NCBI RefSeq assembly: GCF_036227225.1
Contig: NZ_CP109444.1
Coordinates: 2,046,001 to 2,110,000 of the forward strand
Origin: Streptomyces sp. NBC_01478
GTDB lineage: Bacteria > Actinomycetota > Actinomycetes > Streptomycetales > Streptomycetaceae
Direction of reading: 5' to 3'
DNA: 64,000 nt
The notes beneath the pieces are model-generated. The model had not been told where the DNA came from. It was given only the letters and a program-made list of their open reading frames with translations, and did no database searches. Within the stretch, counting starts at the first letter, position 1, and each line of letters begins with the position of its first letter. The translations under genes and the position numbers were made by a program. Of this stretch, positions 8,135-16,649 are shown one piece after another.

Positions 8135-9199
8135 ATGGCGACTTTGTGCAAGCCCTCGGTGTCGGTTCCCGAGCACGTGATCACGATGGAGGAGACGCTG
8201 GAGCTGGCGCGCTCCCGTCACGCGGACCACCCCAACCTGCCGCTGGCCCTCCGGCTGATCGAGAACACCGGTGTGCGTACCCGGCACATCGTGCAGCCCA
8301 TCGAGGAGACCCTGAAGCACCCGGGGTTCGAGGACCGCAACAAGATCTACACGGCCGAGGCGAAGGCCCGGGTCCCGGCGGTCGTACAGCGCGCGCTCGA
8401 CGAGGCCGAGCTCCTCACCACCGACATCGACGTGATCATCTACGTCTCGTGCACGGGCTTCATGATGCCCTCGCTCACGGCCTGGCTGATCAACGAGATG
8501 GCCTTCGAGTCCACCACCCGCCAGATCCCGATCGCCCAGCTCGGCTGCGCGGCCGGCGGAGCGGCGATCAACCGGGCGCACGACTTCTGCACGGCGTACC
8601 CGGACGCCAACGCGCTCATCGTGGCCTGCGAGTTCTGCTCGCTGTGCTACCAGCCGACCGACCTTGGCATCGGCTCCCTGCTCTCCAACGGGCTGTTCGG
8701 CGACGGCATCGCCGCCGCGGTCGTGCGCGGGCGGGGCGGCACAGGCATCCAGCTCGAACGCAACGGGTCGTACCTGATCCCCAAGACCGAAGAGTGGATC
8801 ATGTACGACGTCCGGGCCACCGGCTTCCACTTCCTGCTGGACAAGCGGGTGCCGGCCACCATGGAGCCCCTCGCGCCGGCGCTCCAGGACCTCGCGGGAC
8901 TGCACGGCTGGGACGCGGCCGACCTGGACTTCTACATAGTCCACGCGGGCGGGCCCCGCATACTCGACGACCTCAGCAAGTTCCTCCAGGTCGACCCGCA
9001 CGCGTTCCGGTTCAGCCGGGCCACCCTCACCGAGTACGGCAACATCGCCAGCGCCGTCGTCCTGGACGCGCTGCGCCGGCTCTTCGACGAGGGCGGCGCC
9101 GAACACCGGGCGCGCGGACTGCTCGCCGGGTTCGGACCCGGCATCACCGCCGAGATGGCCCTGGGCCGCTGGCACAACGACGACCGAGAGACGGCTTGA
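8135..9199 (+). CDS. rppA: type III polyketide synthase, 1,3,6,8-tetrahydroxynaphthalene synthase
   Basis: A 354-residue chalcone-synthase-type enzyme that condenses five malonyl-CoA units into 1,3,6,8-tetrahydroxynaphthalene. The catalytic triad is in exactly the positions known for RppA: C138 (AQLGCAAGG), H270 (YIVHAGGP) and N303 (EYGNIASA). The start ATG at 8135 (MATLCKPSVS) fits the family; the longer open frame from 8048 has an unrelated N-terminus. It heads a three-gene operon with 7-nt gaps to a P450 and a cupin, the arrangement that makes flaviolin and its polymers, a UV-absorbing pigment. Regulation is not visible in the 200-nt leader beyond the upstream repeat. Confidence 0.96.
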   Translation: MATLCKPSVSVPEHVITMEETLELARSRHADHPNLPLALRLIENTGVRTRHIVQPIEETLKHPGFEDRNKIYTAEAKARVPAVVQRALDEAELLTTDIDVIIYVSCTGFMMPSLTAWLINEMAFESTTRQIPIAQLGCAAGGAAINRAHDFCTAYPDANALIVACEFCSLCYQPTDLGIGSLLSNGLFGDGIAAAVVRGRGGTGIQLERNGSYLIPKTEEWIMYDVRATGFHFLLDKRVPATMEPLAPALQDLAGLHGWDAADLDFYIVHAGGPRILDDLSKFLQVDPHAFRFSRATLTEYGNIASAVVLDALRRLFDEGGAEHRARGLLAGFGPGITAEMALGRWHNDDRETA

Positions 9200-9206
9200 G
9201 TACGGC

Positions 9207-10421
9207 ATGACTGAAGAGACGCTCACCGAGACCCTGCCCCCGGTCCGGCCCTGGCCGGCCCTCGACCTGACCGGGGTGGACTTCGACCCGGTCCTCGCCA
9301 AGCTGATGCGGGAGGGTCCGGTCAACCGGATCAAGCTGCCCAACGGCGAGGGCTGGGCGTGGCTGGTCACCCGGCACGACGACGTGCGGACGGTCACCAA
9401 CGATCCCCGGTTCAGCCGCGAGGCCGTGATGGACCAGCCGGTGACCCGGCTCGCCCCGCACTTCATCCCGGCCCGCGGCGCGGTCGGCTTCCTCGACCCA
9501 CCGGACCACACCCGGCTACGGCGCTCGGTCGCCCCGGCGTTCACGGCGCGCGGGGTGGAGCGGGTGCGGGAGCAATCCCGGCTGCTGCTCGACGAGTTGG
9601 TCGACGAACTGCTCCAGGACGGACCGCCCGCCGATCTCACCGAGACGGTGCTGAGCCCCTTCCCCATCGCGGTGATCTGCGAGCTGATGGGCGTGCCGGC
9701 CGCCGACCGGCACGGCATGCACACCTGGACCCAGCTCATCCTGTCCTCCTCGCACGGCGCCAAGGTCAGCGAGCAGGCGAAGGACGAGATGGGCGCCTAC
9801 TTCGGCGATCTCATCGGCCTGCGGGAGAGCAGCGACGGCGAGGACGTCGCATCGCTGCTCGGTGCCGCCGTGGGCCGGGAGGAGATGACCCTGGAGGAGG
9901 CGGTGGGGCTCGCGGTGCTGCTGCAGATCGGCGGCGAGGCGGTCACCAACAACAGCGGGCAGATGTTCTATCTGCTGCTGACCCGCCCGGATCTCGTCGA
10001 ACGGCTGCGCGCGGAGCCGGAGTTGAGGCCCCAAGCCATCGACGAGCTGCTGCGCTACATCCCGCACCGCAACGCGGTCGGGCTGTCCCGGATCGCCATG
10101 GAGGACGTGGAGATCCGCGGGGTGCGGATGCGGGCGGGCGACCCGGTGTACGTGTCGTACCTGGCCGCCAACCGCGACCCGGACGTCTTCCCCGATCCCG
10201 AGAAGATCGACTTCTCGCGCAGTCCGAACCCGCATGTGTCCTTCGGTTTCGGCCCGCACTTCTGCCCCGGCAACATGCTGGCGAGGCTGGAGTCCGAGCT
10301 GCTGGTGGACGCGCTGCTGGACCGGGTGCCCGGGCTGCGGCTCGCGGTCCCTGCCGATGAAGTGCCGTTCAAGAAGGGCGCGTTGATCCGCGGGCCCGAG
10401 GCACTGCCCGTGACGTGGTGA
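9207..10421 (+). CDS. cytochrome P450, CYP158-like flaviolin/biaryl coupling enzyme
   Basis: A 404-residue bacterial class I P450. The heme ligand is C353 in FGFGPHFCPGNMLARLE; the K-helix ExxR is in DELLRYIP. The I-helix reads GGEAVTNNSGQMF, so the usual acid-Thr pair is replaced by asparagines, as in CYP158 enzymes, which couple two phenolic molecules rather than insert oxygen. Lying 7 nt after rppA, it most likely dimerises or polymerises flaviolin. It needs ferredoxin and reductase partners, which are not in the window. The start ATG lies close behind the rppA stop; no alternative is better. Confidence 0.93.
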   Translation: MTEETLTETLPPVRPWPALDLTGVDFDPVLAKLMREGPVNRIKLPNGEGWAWLVTRHDDVRTVTNDPRFSREAVMDQPVTRLAPHFIPARGAVGFLDPPDHTRLRRSVAPAFTARGVERVREQSRLLLDELVDELLQDGPPADLTETVLSPFPIAVICELMGVPAADRHGMHTWTQLILSSSHGAKVSEQAKDEMGAYFGDLIGLRESSDGEDVASLLGAAVGREEMTLEEAVGLAVLLQIGGEAVTNNSGQMFYLLLTRPDLVERLRAEPELRPQAIDELLRYIPHRNAVGLSRIAMEDVEIRGVRMRAGDPVYVSYLAANRDPDVFPDPEKIDFSRSPNPHVSFGFGPHFCPGNMLARLESELLVDALLDRVPGLRLAVPADEVPFKKGALIRGPEALPVTW

Positions 10422-10428
10422 GGCACCG

Positions 10429-10950
10429 ATGACGGCGACGGAGGGGCTGCTGGTGCCGCCGGGTCACGGCCGGATCGTACAGACACCCGCGCAGCACGTG
10501 ACGTTCAAGGTGACCGGGTCGCACTCGCGTACCGCGTCCACCTTCGAGGTGGTGGTTCCGCCGGGGTTCGACGTCGGCGCCCATGTGCACACGCGCAGCG
10601 AGGAGTTGTTCTACGTGCTCGAAGGCGAACTGGACGTGCTCGCCTTCGAGCCGCGCATCCGGACACCGGACAACTGGCAGCGCTGGGAGTCGAGTTCGGG
10701 CACCCGGGCGGTACGGGCGACACCGGGCACGGTGATCGTCGTGCCGCCCGGGTGTCCGCACGCGTTCGCGAACCCGACGGAGACGCCCGCGAAGATGTTC
10801 TTCCAGGCGTCTCCGCCGCCGGACCACGAGCGGTATTTCGAGGAGCTGTTGGAGATCCTCGGCAGCGGGGGTGCGCCGGACCATGCGGCGATCGAGGAAC
10901 TGCGGGCGCGGTACGACATCGAGCAGTTGACGCCCCTCAAGCACCGCTGA
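10429..10950 (+). CDS. cupin-domain oxygenase of the THN/flaviolin operon
   Basis: A 173-residue protein with one cupin barrel (about residues 35-125). The metal-binding motif is visible as GAHVHTRSEELFYVLEGEL, and the second motif as GCPHAFANPTE. Cupins of this type next to rppA belong to the MomA-like family, which oxidises tetrahydroxynaphthalene to the quinone flaviolin. The assignment here rests on fold and operon position. It is 7 nt downstream of the P450 and completes the pigment operon. Confidence 0.85.
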   Translation: MTATEGLLVPPGHGRIVQTPAQHVTFKVTGSHSRTASTFEVVVPPGFDVGAHVHTRSEELFYVLEGELDVLAFEPRIRTPDNWQRWESSSGTRAVRATPGTVIVVPPGCPHAFANPTETPAKMFFQASPPPDHERYFEELLEILGSGGAPDHAAIEELRARYDIEQLTPLKHR

Positions 10951-11010
10951 CGCCTCGACGCGGGCGGTAATCGAGTTGATCGGGCCGAGAGGGTCGGCTA
11001 GGAACAGTCC

Positions 11011-11541
11011 ATGCTGCGAGGAACCAAGGTCGGGCTCCGGGCCCGGCACGAGTCGGATGTCCCGGTCCTGCACGCCGAGTTGTACGACGACGTGGCGACG
11101 AGATCGCGAGTGGACTCACGGCCCTGGCGCCCCGTCTCACCGGGCAGCGAGGCCTCACCCTTCGCGATCACCGAACCTGACGACGATGCCGCCCCCTTCG
11201 CTGTCGTTACCCTCGACAACGACGAGTTGGCGGGGACCGCGGGGTTGTGGGGCATCGACACCCACAACAGAAGCGCCCACCTGGGCATGTCGCTGCGGCC
11301 GGGGTTCCGCGGCCGCGGACTCGGCGTCGATGTCGTCGAGGTCCTGTGCACCTACGGCTTCACCGTCCGCGGACTGCAGCGGCTGCAGTTGGAGACCCTG
11401 GCCGACAACACGGCGATGATCCGGGCGGCCTCCCGCGCCGGCTTCGTCCAGGAGGGGACGCTCCGCCGCGCGGCGTGGGTCAACGGCGAGTTCGTCGACG
11501 AGGTGATCTTCGGGTTGCTCGCCGAAGACTGGCACGGGTAG
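11011..11541 (+). CDS. GNAT-family N-acetyltransferase (RimJ/RimL-like)
   Basis: A 176-residue acetyltransferase. The acetyl-CoA motif A is at about residues 96-106 (LRPGFRGRGLGVDVV), then the region LQLETLADNTAMIRAASRAGF typical of RimJ/RimL-type enzymes acting on protein N-termini or small amines. The ATG is preceded by an A-rich GGAACAGTCC leader with no strong Shine-Dalgarno. It stands alone 60 nt after the pigment operon and has its own repeat-type 3' end. Substrate unknown. Confidence 0.85.
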   Translation: MLRGTKVGLRARHESDVPVLHAELYDDVATRSRVDSRPWRPVSPGSEASPFAITEPDDDAAPFAVVTLDNDELAGTAGLWGIDTHNRSAHLGMSLRPGFRGRGLGVDVVEVLCTYGFTVRGLQRLQLETLADNTAMIRAASRAGFVQEGTLRRAAWVNGEFVDEVIFGLLAEDWHG

Positions 11542-11560
11542 TGGGCTCAGGTGCGCATTC

Positions 11561-11613
11561 GCGCCCTGAAGGGGCGCGGGGAACTGCGCGACCAGCCCCC
11601 ACCGGCCCGCAGA
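11561..11613. repeat. dispersed GC-rich Streptomyces intergenic repeat, copy 3 (inverted)
   Basis: This is the reverse complement of copy 1: AGGGGCGCGGGGAACTGCGC, then GACCAGCCCCCACCGGC. It lies between two convergent genes, the GNAT gene and the acyl-CoA dehydrogenase, where a bidirectional terminator would be expected. Confidence 0.75.
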
Positions 11614-11635
11614 TCACCACGGTTCCAGCCGAGCG

Positions 11636-12865
11636 CTAGCGAATCGGCATCCCCGACAGCGTCCTCGCGATCACCAGCCGCTGGATCTCACTCGTGCCCT
11701 CGAAGATCGTGTAGATCGCCGCGTCACGGTGCATCCGCTCGACCGGGTACTCACGGGTATAGCCATTGCCGCCCAGGATCTGAATGGCCTGCCCGGTGAC
11801 CTTCTTCGCCGTCTCGCTCGCGAACAGCTTCGACATCGACCCCTCGGCCGCCGTGAACTGCTTGCCGTTGACCGCCATCCAGGACGCCCGCCACACCAGC
11901 AGCCGCGCCGCGTCGATGGACGTACGCATGTCGGCGAGCTGGAAGGCGACACCCTGGTTGTCGATGATCGGGCGGCCGAACTGCTCGCGGGTCATCGCGT
12001 AGTCGAGGGCGACCTCGTAGGCGGCGCGAGCCGTACCCACCGCCATCGCGCCGACCGCGGGGCGCGACGCCTCGAACGTGGCCATCGCGGCGTTCTTCAC
12101 GCGCTCGCCGCCGCCGGCCTTCGCACGCTCACGGGCGCGGGCGAGGCGCTCGTCCAGCTTCTCCTTGCCGCCCAGCAGGCAGGAACCGGGGATGCGCACG
12201 TCCTCCAGGACGACCTCGGCGGTGTGCGAGGCGCGGATGCCGTGCTTCTTGAACTTCTGCCCCTGGGACAGACCCGGCGTGCCCGACGGGACGATGAAGG
12301 AGGCGTGGCCCTTGGAGCCGAGCTCCGCGTCGACGACCGCTACGACGACGTGGACATTGGCGATACCGCCGTTGGTCGCCCAGGTCTTGGTGCCGTTGAG
12401 CACCCACTCGTCCTTGGCCTGGTCGTACACGGCACGTGTGCGCATGGAGGCCACGTCGGAACCGGCATCCGGCTCGGAGGAGCAGAAGGCGGCGACCTTT
12501 ACGTCATTGGCGTCGCCGTACATCTGGGGAATCCAGGTGCCGATCTGCTCCTCGGTGCCGTTGGCGAGGACGCCGACCGCGGCGAGACCGGTGCCGACTA
12601 TGGAGAGGGCTATGCCCGCGTCGCCCCAGAACAGCTCCTCCATGGCCATCGGAATGCCGAGGCCGGTGGGGTCGAAGTACTGCTGGGCGTAGAAGTCCAG
12701 GGAGTAGATGCCGACCTTCGCGGCCTCCTGGATTACCGGCCAGGGAGTCTCTTCACGCTCGTCCCATTCGGCGGCGGCGGGGCGGATGACGTCGGCGGCG
12801 AAGCCGTGCAGCCAGTCCCGCACCTCCTTCTGTTCGTCGTTGAGTTCCATGGTGAACTCGGCCAT
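11636..12865 (-). CDS. acyl-CoA dehydrogenase
   Basis: A 409-residue FAD-dependent acyl-CoA dehydrogenase. It shows [15 protein letters not shown] at about residues 135-150, [16 protein letters not shown] after it, and the C-terminal [18 protein letters not shown] and [16 protein letters not shown] that carry the family's substrate and FAD contacts. It is a catabolic-type enzyme for short/medium acyl-CoA or branched-chain acyl-CoA. The ATG at 12865 is preceded by GGAGGAG at optimal distance. It is divergent from a TetR regulator with inverted repeats between them, so it is probably repressed by that regulator and induced by an acyl-CoA or fatty acid (inference). Confidence 0.93.
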   Translation of the reverse strand: MAEFTMELNDEQKEVRDWLHGFAADVIRPAAAEWDEREETPWPVIQEAAKVGIYSLDFYAQQYFDPTGLGIPMAMEELFWGDAGIALSIVGTGLAAVGVLANGTEEQIGTWIPQMYGDANDVKVAAFCSSEPDAGSDVASMRTRAVYDQAKDEWVLNGTKTWATNGGIANVHVVVAVVDAELGSKGHASFIVPSGTPGLSQGQKFKKHGIRASHTAEVVLEDVRIPGSCLLGGKEKLDERLARARERAKAGGGERVKNAAMATFEASRPAVGAMAVGTARAAYEVALDYAMTREQFGRPIIDNQGVAFQLADMRTSIDAARLLVWRASWMAVNGKQFTAAEGSMSKLFASETAKKVTGQAIQILGGNGYTREYPVERMHRDAAIYTIFEGTSEIQRLVIARTLSGMPIR

Positions 12866-12890
12866 GACTCCTCCAGCGGCGCACTAGCAT

Positions 12891-12922
12891 GTTACTTGCG
12901 GTAACGACAGAGTCTGTTACCG
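12891..12922. promoter_or_regulatory. candidate TetR operator, overlapping inverted repeats
   Basis: Between the divergent acyl-CoA dehydrogenase and TetR genes are three related half-sites: GTTAC (12891-12895), GTAAC (12901-12905) and GTTACCG (12916-12922). GTTAC-5 nt-GTAAC is one inverted repeat; CGGTAAC-10 nt-GTTACCG is a second that shares the middle half-site. They lie 26-57 nt from the dehydrogenase ATG, where a repressor would block transcription. No other symmetrical sequence of this length is seen in the intergenic space. Confidence 0.55.
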
Positions 12923-13036
12923 ACGGGTAGGAAAAGTCAACTCCCGATGACCACTCGGCAGCCCGTTCGAGGTGTTGGGCACATTGAGTGTTAGTTTGCG
13001 CAGGCGTCACCGATTCAGCACGGGTGGGGAGAGATC

Positions 13037-13681
13037 ATGGACACCACGCAGCGGACCGATCAGCAACGGTCCGCCGACCGCCGACGGCGTGAGCTGTTGG
13101 AGGCCGCGGACAGAGTGGTGCTGCGTGATGGTCCGCAGGCCTCGATGAACGCGATCGCCGCGGAAGCGGGTATTACGAAGCCGATTCTGTACCGGCACTT
13201 CGGGGACAAGGGTGGACTCTACGCCGCCCTTGCCAAGCGGCACACGGATGCCCTGTTGTCCTCGTTGCGGGCCGCGTTGGACGCTCCTGCCGAGCGGCGG
13301 GAGCGGGTCGAGGCCACGCTGGACACCTACCTCGCCGCGATCGAGGCGCTGCCTCAGGTGTATCGGTTCCTTATGCATCCCGTTGTGGGTGGGCAGAGCA
13401 CCGACCAGGGGTTCGATACGGGGAATCACTCGGTTCCGCTGCTTCGGCGGATGGGGGAGGAACTCGCTCAGGTCATCGAGGAGCGGGTGGATCTCGGGCC
13501 CAACAGCCAGCAACTGGCTCGGGTGTGGGGGCATGGGATTGTCGGAATGATGCATGCGGCGGGCGACTGGTGGCTGGGTGAACGACCCTGCTCCCGGGCC
13601 GAGTTGGTGCGGAGTTTGGCTGATCTGTTGTGGGGGCGGCTGGCTGCCGCCGGGGACAAGGTTGGCGGGCCGGGGTTCTAG
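13037..13681 (+). CDS. TetR/AcrR-family transcriptional regulator
   Basis: A 214-residue TetR protein. The helix-turn-helix is at about residues 18-64 (RRELLEAADRVV then MNAIAAEAGITKPILYRHF), followed by a ligand-binding C-terminal domain. The sequence SMNAIAAEAGITKPILYRHFG is of the class that often regulates fatty-acid or lipid genes in actinobacteria. The ATG follows GGGGAGAGATC. It is divergent from an acyl-CoA dehydrogenase and likely represses both. The last codons run into a dispersed repeat. Confidence 0.92.
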   Translation: MDTTQRTDQQRSADRRRRELLEAADRVVLRDGPQASMNAIAAEAGITKPILYRHFGDKGGLYAALAKRHTDALLSSLRAALDAPAERRERVEATLDTYLAAIEALPQVYRFLMHPVVGGQSTDQGFDTGNHSVPLLRRMGEELAQVIEERVDLGPNSQQLARVWGHGIVGMMHAAGDWWLGERPCSRAELVRSLADLLWGRLAAAGDKVGGPGF

Positions 13682-13692
13682 GGGTCGTATTT

Positions 13693-13768
13693 CGGCTGCG
13701 GGTGCGTTGGGGCTGGTCGCGCCCGCGCGGCGGAGCCGCACATCGATACAGCCCCGCGCCCCTAAAAG
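13693..13768. repeat. dispersed GC-rich Streptomyces intergenic repeat, copy 4
   Basis: It is nearly identical to copy 2, including the GCGGC-GGA-GCCGC hairpin and the ACATCGATACAGCCC stretch. It fills almost the whole 89 bp between the convergent TetR and peptide deformylase genes, so a two-way terminator role is plausible. Confidence 0.78.
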
Positions 13769-13770
13769 CA

Positions 13771-14316
13771 TCACCCTCGCCGGGACCAGGAAGCTCGGGC
13801 TGCTTGTCGCATCAAGCGGTTGTGCCGCCAACCCGTCACGCGGTCCGCGTAGACCTTTCCCTCCACGTGGTCGTACTCGTGCTGCAAGCACCTCGCGAAC
13901 CAACCCGTGCCGTGCACGGTGATCGGGTCGCCGGTCGCCGTAAAACCCTCGACCACCGCGTGGTCGTAGCGCTCCGTCCCCGCCTCCAGGCCCGGTAGGG
14001 AGAGACAACCCTCCGGGCCCCTCATCACCACACCGTCCGTCTCGACCAGGCGTGGGTTGACCACATGGCCGAGGTGGCGGGTCTCCTCGTCGTCGGGGCA
14101 GTCGTAGACGAACACCCGCAAGGACTCGCCCACTTGGTTCGCGGCGAGGCCCACGCCCTGGGCCGCGTACATCGTCGCGAACAAGTCCTCGACCAGGCGG
14201 GCGAGTTCGGGGCCGAAGTCTGTTACTTCCGCGCAGGAGGTGTGAAGCAATGGGTCGCCGAGCAGAGTGAGGGGACGGACTCGCCCGTGGGCGCCCGGGA
14301 TGGAGCCGTATCGCAT
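13771..14316 (-). CDS. def: peptide deformylase
   Basis: A 181-residue metallohydrolase that removes the formyl group from nascent protein N-termini. All three signature motifs are intact: GVGLAANQVG, EGCLSLPG (metal-binding Cys) and QHEYDHVEG (two metal-binding His and the catalytic Glu). The start ATG at 14316 (MRYGSIPGAHG) is set by family length; upstream reading continues across the intergenic space without resemblance. Streptomyces carry several def genes, so this may be a secondary copy. It is convergent with the TetR gene and divergent from murT. Confidence 0.92.
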   Translation of the reverse strand: MRYGSIPGAHGRVRPLTLLGDPLLHTSCAEVTDFGPELARLVEDLFATMYAAQGVGLAANQVGESLRVFVYDCPDDEETRHLGHVVNPRLVETDGVVMRGPEGCLSLPGLEAGTERYDHAVVEGFTATGDPITVHGTGWFARCLQHEYDHVEGKVYADRVTGWRHNRLMRQAARASWSRRG

Positions 14317-14470
14317 GGGCGCAAGGGTACGGTTCTCTACGGCGCACGCCCGCCACGAGGGGTTCGCGGTGCCGCGGTTCGGGCACCGATAAGGATCTCG
14401 ATAGGCTGAGGTCCACACCACGTTGCCGGAGGCAGAGGCGCGGCGCGTACGCAAGGAGGATCGAGAACTG

Positions 14471-15709
14471 ATGGCAGGCAACTCGGACCCGCTCACGCCG
14501 CGGGCCAAGCTGGCCGTGACGGCGGGCAAGGCGGTCGCGGCGGCATCGCGTGCCGCGGGGCGGGGCAGCGGATCGGTGATCGGCGGCCGAGTGGCACTCA
14601 AACTCGACCCCGACCTGCTCGCCCGGCTCGCGCAGAGCCTGGACGTGACGCTCGTCTCGGCCACCAACGGCAAGACCACGACCACGCGGCTCATCGCCGA
14701 AGCGCTGGGGGCCGCCGGTCCCGTCGTCTCGAACGCGCTCGGTGCCAACATGCCCGCCGGCATCACCTCGGCGCTGGCCGGCGGCTCGGACGCCAAGTTC
14801 GGTGTCATCGAGGTCGACGAGAAGTACCTCGCCGGCGTCGCCCGCGACACCGACCCCAAGTGCATCGCGCTGCTCAACCTCTCCCGCGACCAACTGGACC
14901 GCGCGGCCGAGACCCGCATGCTCGCGGAGAACTGGCGTGAGGGGCTTGCCGGTTCGAAGGCGGTCGTCGTCGCCAACGCGGACGACCCGCTCGTCGTGTG
15001 GGCCGCGTCCTCCTCCCCCAACGTGATCTGGGTCGCCGCCGGGCAGATGTGGAAGGACGACGCCTGGTCCTGCCCGTCGTGCGGTGGCGTGATGCAGCGT
15101 CCCGGTGACGACTGGTTCTGCGGCGAGTGCGGGTTCCGTCGGCCGACGCCGAGTTGGTCGCTGTCCGGGGATCATGTGCTCGATCCGCACGGGTCCGCCT
15201 GGCCGATCCACCTCCAGTTGCCGGGCCGCGCCAACAAGGCCAACGCCGCGTCCTCCGCCGCCGTCGCCGCCGTCTTCGGGGTGCCGCCGCAGGTCGCCCT
15301 GGAGCGCATGTACCGGGTGCAGGCCGTCGCCGGGCGTTATGACGTCGTCCAGTTCATGCAGCGCGACCTGCGGCTGCTGCTGGCGAAGAACCCGGCGGGC
15401 TGGCTCGAAACGTTCAGCCTGATCGATCCGCCGCCGACCCCGGTGATCCTCTCGGTGAACGCGCGCGGCGCCGACGGCACCGACACCTCGTGGCTCTGGG
15501 ACGTCGACTACACGCGACTGACCGGCCACCCCATCTTCGTCGTGGGCGACCGCAAGCTGGACCTCGCGGTCCGCCTGGAGGTCGCCAACCAGCACTTCCA
15601 GGTCTGCGACAACCTCGACCAGGCCGTGCAGATGGCGCCGCCCGGCCGTATCGAGGTCATCGCGAACTACACCGCGTTCCAGGATCTGCGCCGCCGCGTC
15701 GGCAACTGA
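14471..15709 (+). CDS. murT: lipid II isoglutaminyl synthase, Mur ligase-like subunit
   Basis: A 412-residue Mur-ligase homologue. The ATP-binding P-loop is SATNGKTTTTRLIAEAL at about residue 63. A four-cysteine zinc ribbon (CPSCGG and CGECG, about residues 200-226) is inserted in the middle domain, a hallmark of MurT. The C-terminal DUF1727-type region ends in IEVIANYTAFQDLRRR. With GatD it amidates the D-glutamate of lipid II. The ATG at 14471 follows AAGGAGG; the open frame from 14423 is too long. The next gene, gatD, starts 21 nt later. Confidence 0.95.
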   Translation: MAGNSDPLTPRAKLAVTAGKAVAAASRAAGRGSGSVIGGRVALKLDPDLLARLAQSLDVTLVSATNGKTTTTRLIAEALGAAGPVVSNALGANMPAGITSALAGGSDAKFGVIEVDEKYLAGVARDTDPKCIALLNLSRDQLDRAAETRMLAENWREGLAGSKAVVVANADDPLVVWAASSSPNVIWVAAGQMWKDDAWSCPSCGGVMQRPGDDWFCGECGFRRPTPSWSLSGDHVLDPHGSAWPIHLQLPGRANKANAASSAAVAAVFGVPPQVALERMYRVQAVAGRYDVVQFMQRDLRLLLAKNPAGWLETFSLIDPPPTPVILSVNARGADGTDTSWLWDVDYTRLTGHPIFVVGDRKLDLAVRLEVANQHFQVCDNLDQAVQMAPPGRIEVIANYTAFQDLRRRVGN

Positions 15710-15730
15710 CACTCAGAGGACGAATTGACC

Positions 15731-16459
15731 ATGAGCGACAACCAGCTTCGTCTGGTGTGGATCTACCCGGACCTGCTGAGCACCTACGGCGACCAGGGCA
15801 ACGCCCTTGTCGTGGAACGCCGGGCGCGGCAGCGCGGCCTCGACGTGGCCCGGATGGACGTGCGCAGCGACCAGCCCATCCCGACCTCGGGCGACATCTA
15901 TCTGATCGGCGGCGGCGAGGACCGTCCGCAGCGGCTCGCGGCCGAGCGGCTGCGCCGTGACGGCGGCCTGCACCGGGCGGTCGGCAACGGCGCGATCGTC
16001 TTCTCGGTGTGCGCCGGCTACCAGATCCTCGGCCACGAGTTCATCAACGACCTCGGCCAGCGCGAGCCCGGCCTCGGTCTGCTCGACGTGGTGTCGGTGC
16101 GCGGCGAGGGCGAGCGGTGCGTCGGCGACGTCCTCGGGGACATCGACGCGCGCCTCGGCCTGCCCCAGTTGACCGGCTTCGAGAACCACCAGGGCGTCAC
16201 CCACCTCGGCCCCACCGCCCGCCCCTTCGCTCAGGTCCGCCTCGGCAAGGGCAACGGCACGGGCGACGGCACGGAGGGCGCGTACAACGACACGGTGTTC
16301 GGCACGTACATGCACGGGCCCGTGCTCGCCCGCAACCCGCTGATCGCGGACCTGCTGCTCAAGCTGGCCCTCGATGTGAACGCGCTGCCGCCGATCGACG
16401 ACCGCTGGTACGAGGCGCTCCGCAACGAGCGCATCACCGCAGCTCAGCAGCCCGCCTGA
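15731..16459 (+). CDS. gatD: lipid II isoglutaminyl synthase, glutaminase subunit
   Basis: A 242-residue class I glutamine amidotransferase that supplies ammonia to MurT. The nucleophile C94 is in FSVCAGYQILGHEF and the catalytic histidine H195 in YMHGPVLARNP; the family lacks the usual third acidic residue of the triad. I take the ATG at 15731, 10 nt after AGAGGAC, instead of the in-frame TTG at 15725, which is too close to the ribosome-binding site. It is cotranscribed with murT. Confidence 0.94.
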   Translation: MSDNQLRLVWIYPDLLSTYGDQGNALVVERRARQRGLDVARMDVRSDQPIPTSGDIYLIGGGEDRPQRLAAERLRRDGGLHRAVGNGAIVFSVCAGYQILGHEFINDLGQREPGLGLLDVVSVRGEGERCVGDVLGDIDARLGLPQLTGFENHQGVTHLGPTARPFAQVRLGKGNGTGDGTEGAYNDTVFGTYMHGPVLARNPLIADLLLKLALDVNALPPIDDRWYEALRNERITAAQQPA

Positions 16460-16649
16460 ACCAGATGTCCATCTCCTCTTCGGATGCCGGAAACCAGCCC
16501 GTCTGACGGGCTGTCCGCGCAGGTGAGCGGGGTCGTCCAGCAGGCGGACGCACGCTACGACCCCGCCCCCTTCTGCCGCTAGGGTGGCGGGGTTCATACC
16601 GGACAACGTGGTCCGGTCCCGGTCCACGTCGAGAAGGTTCTTTCGGGCT

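Noticed and set aside
13007..15712. 901-codon minus-strand frame across TetR, def and murT
   Set aside because: It runs through three well-supported genes on both strands; it contains def only in part and out of frame. An artefact of high G+C.
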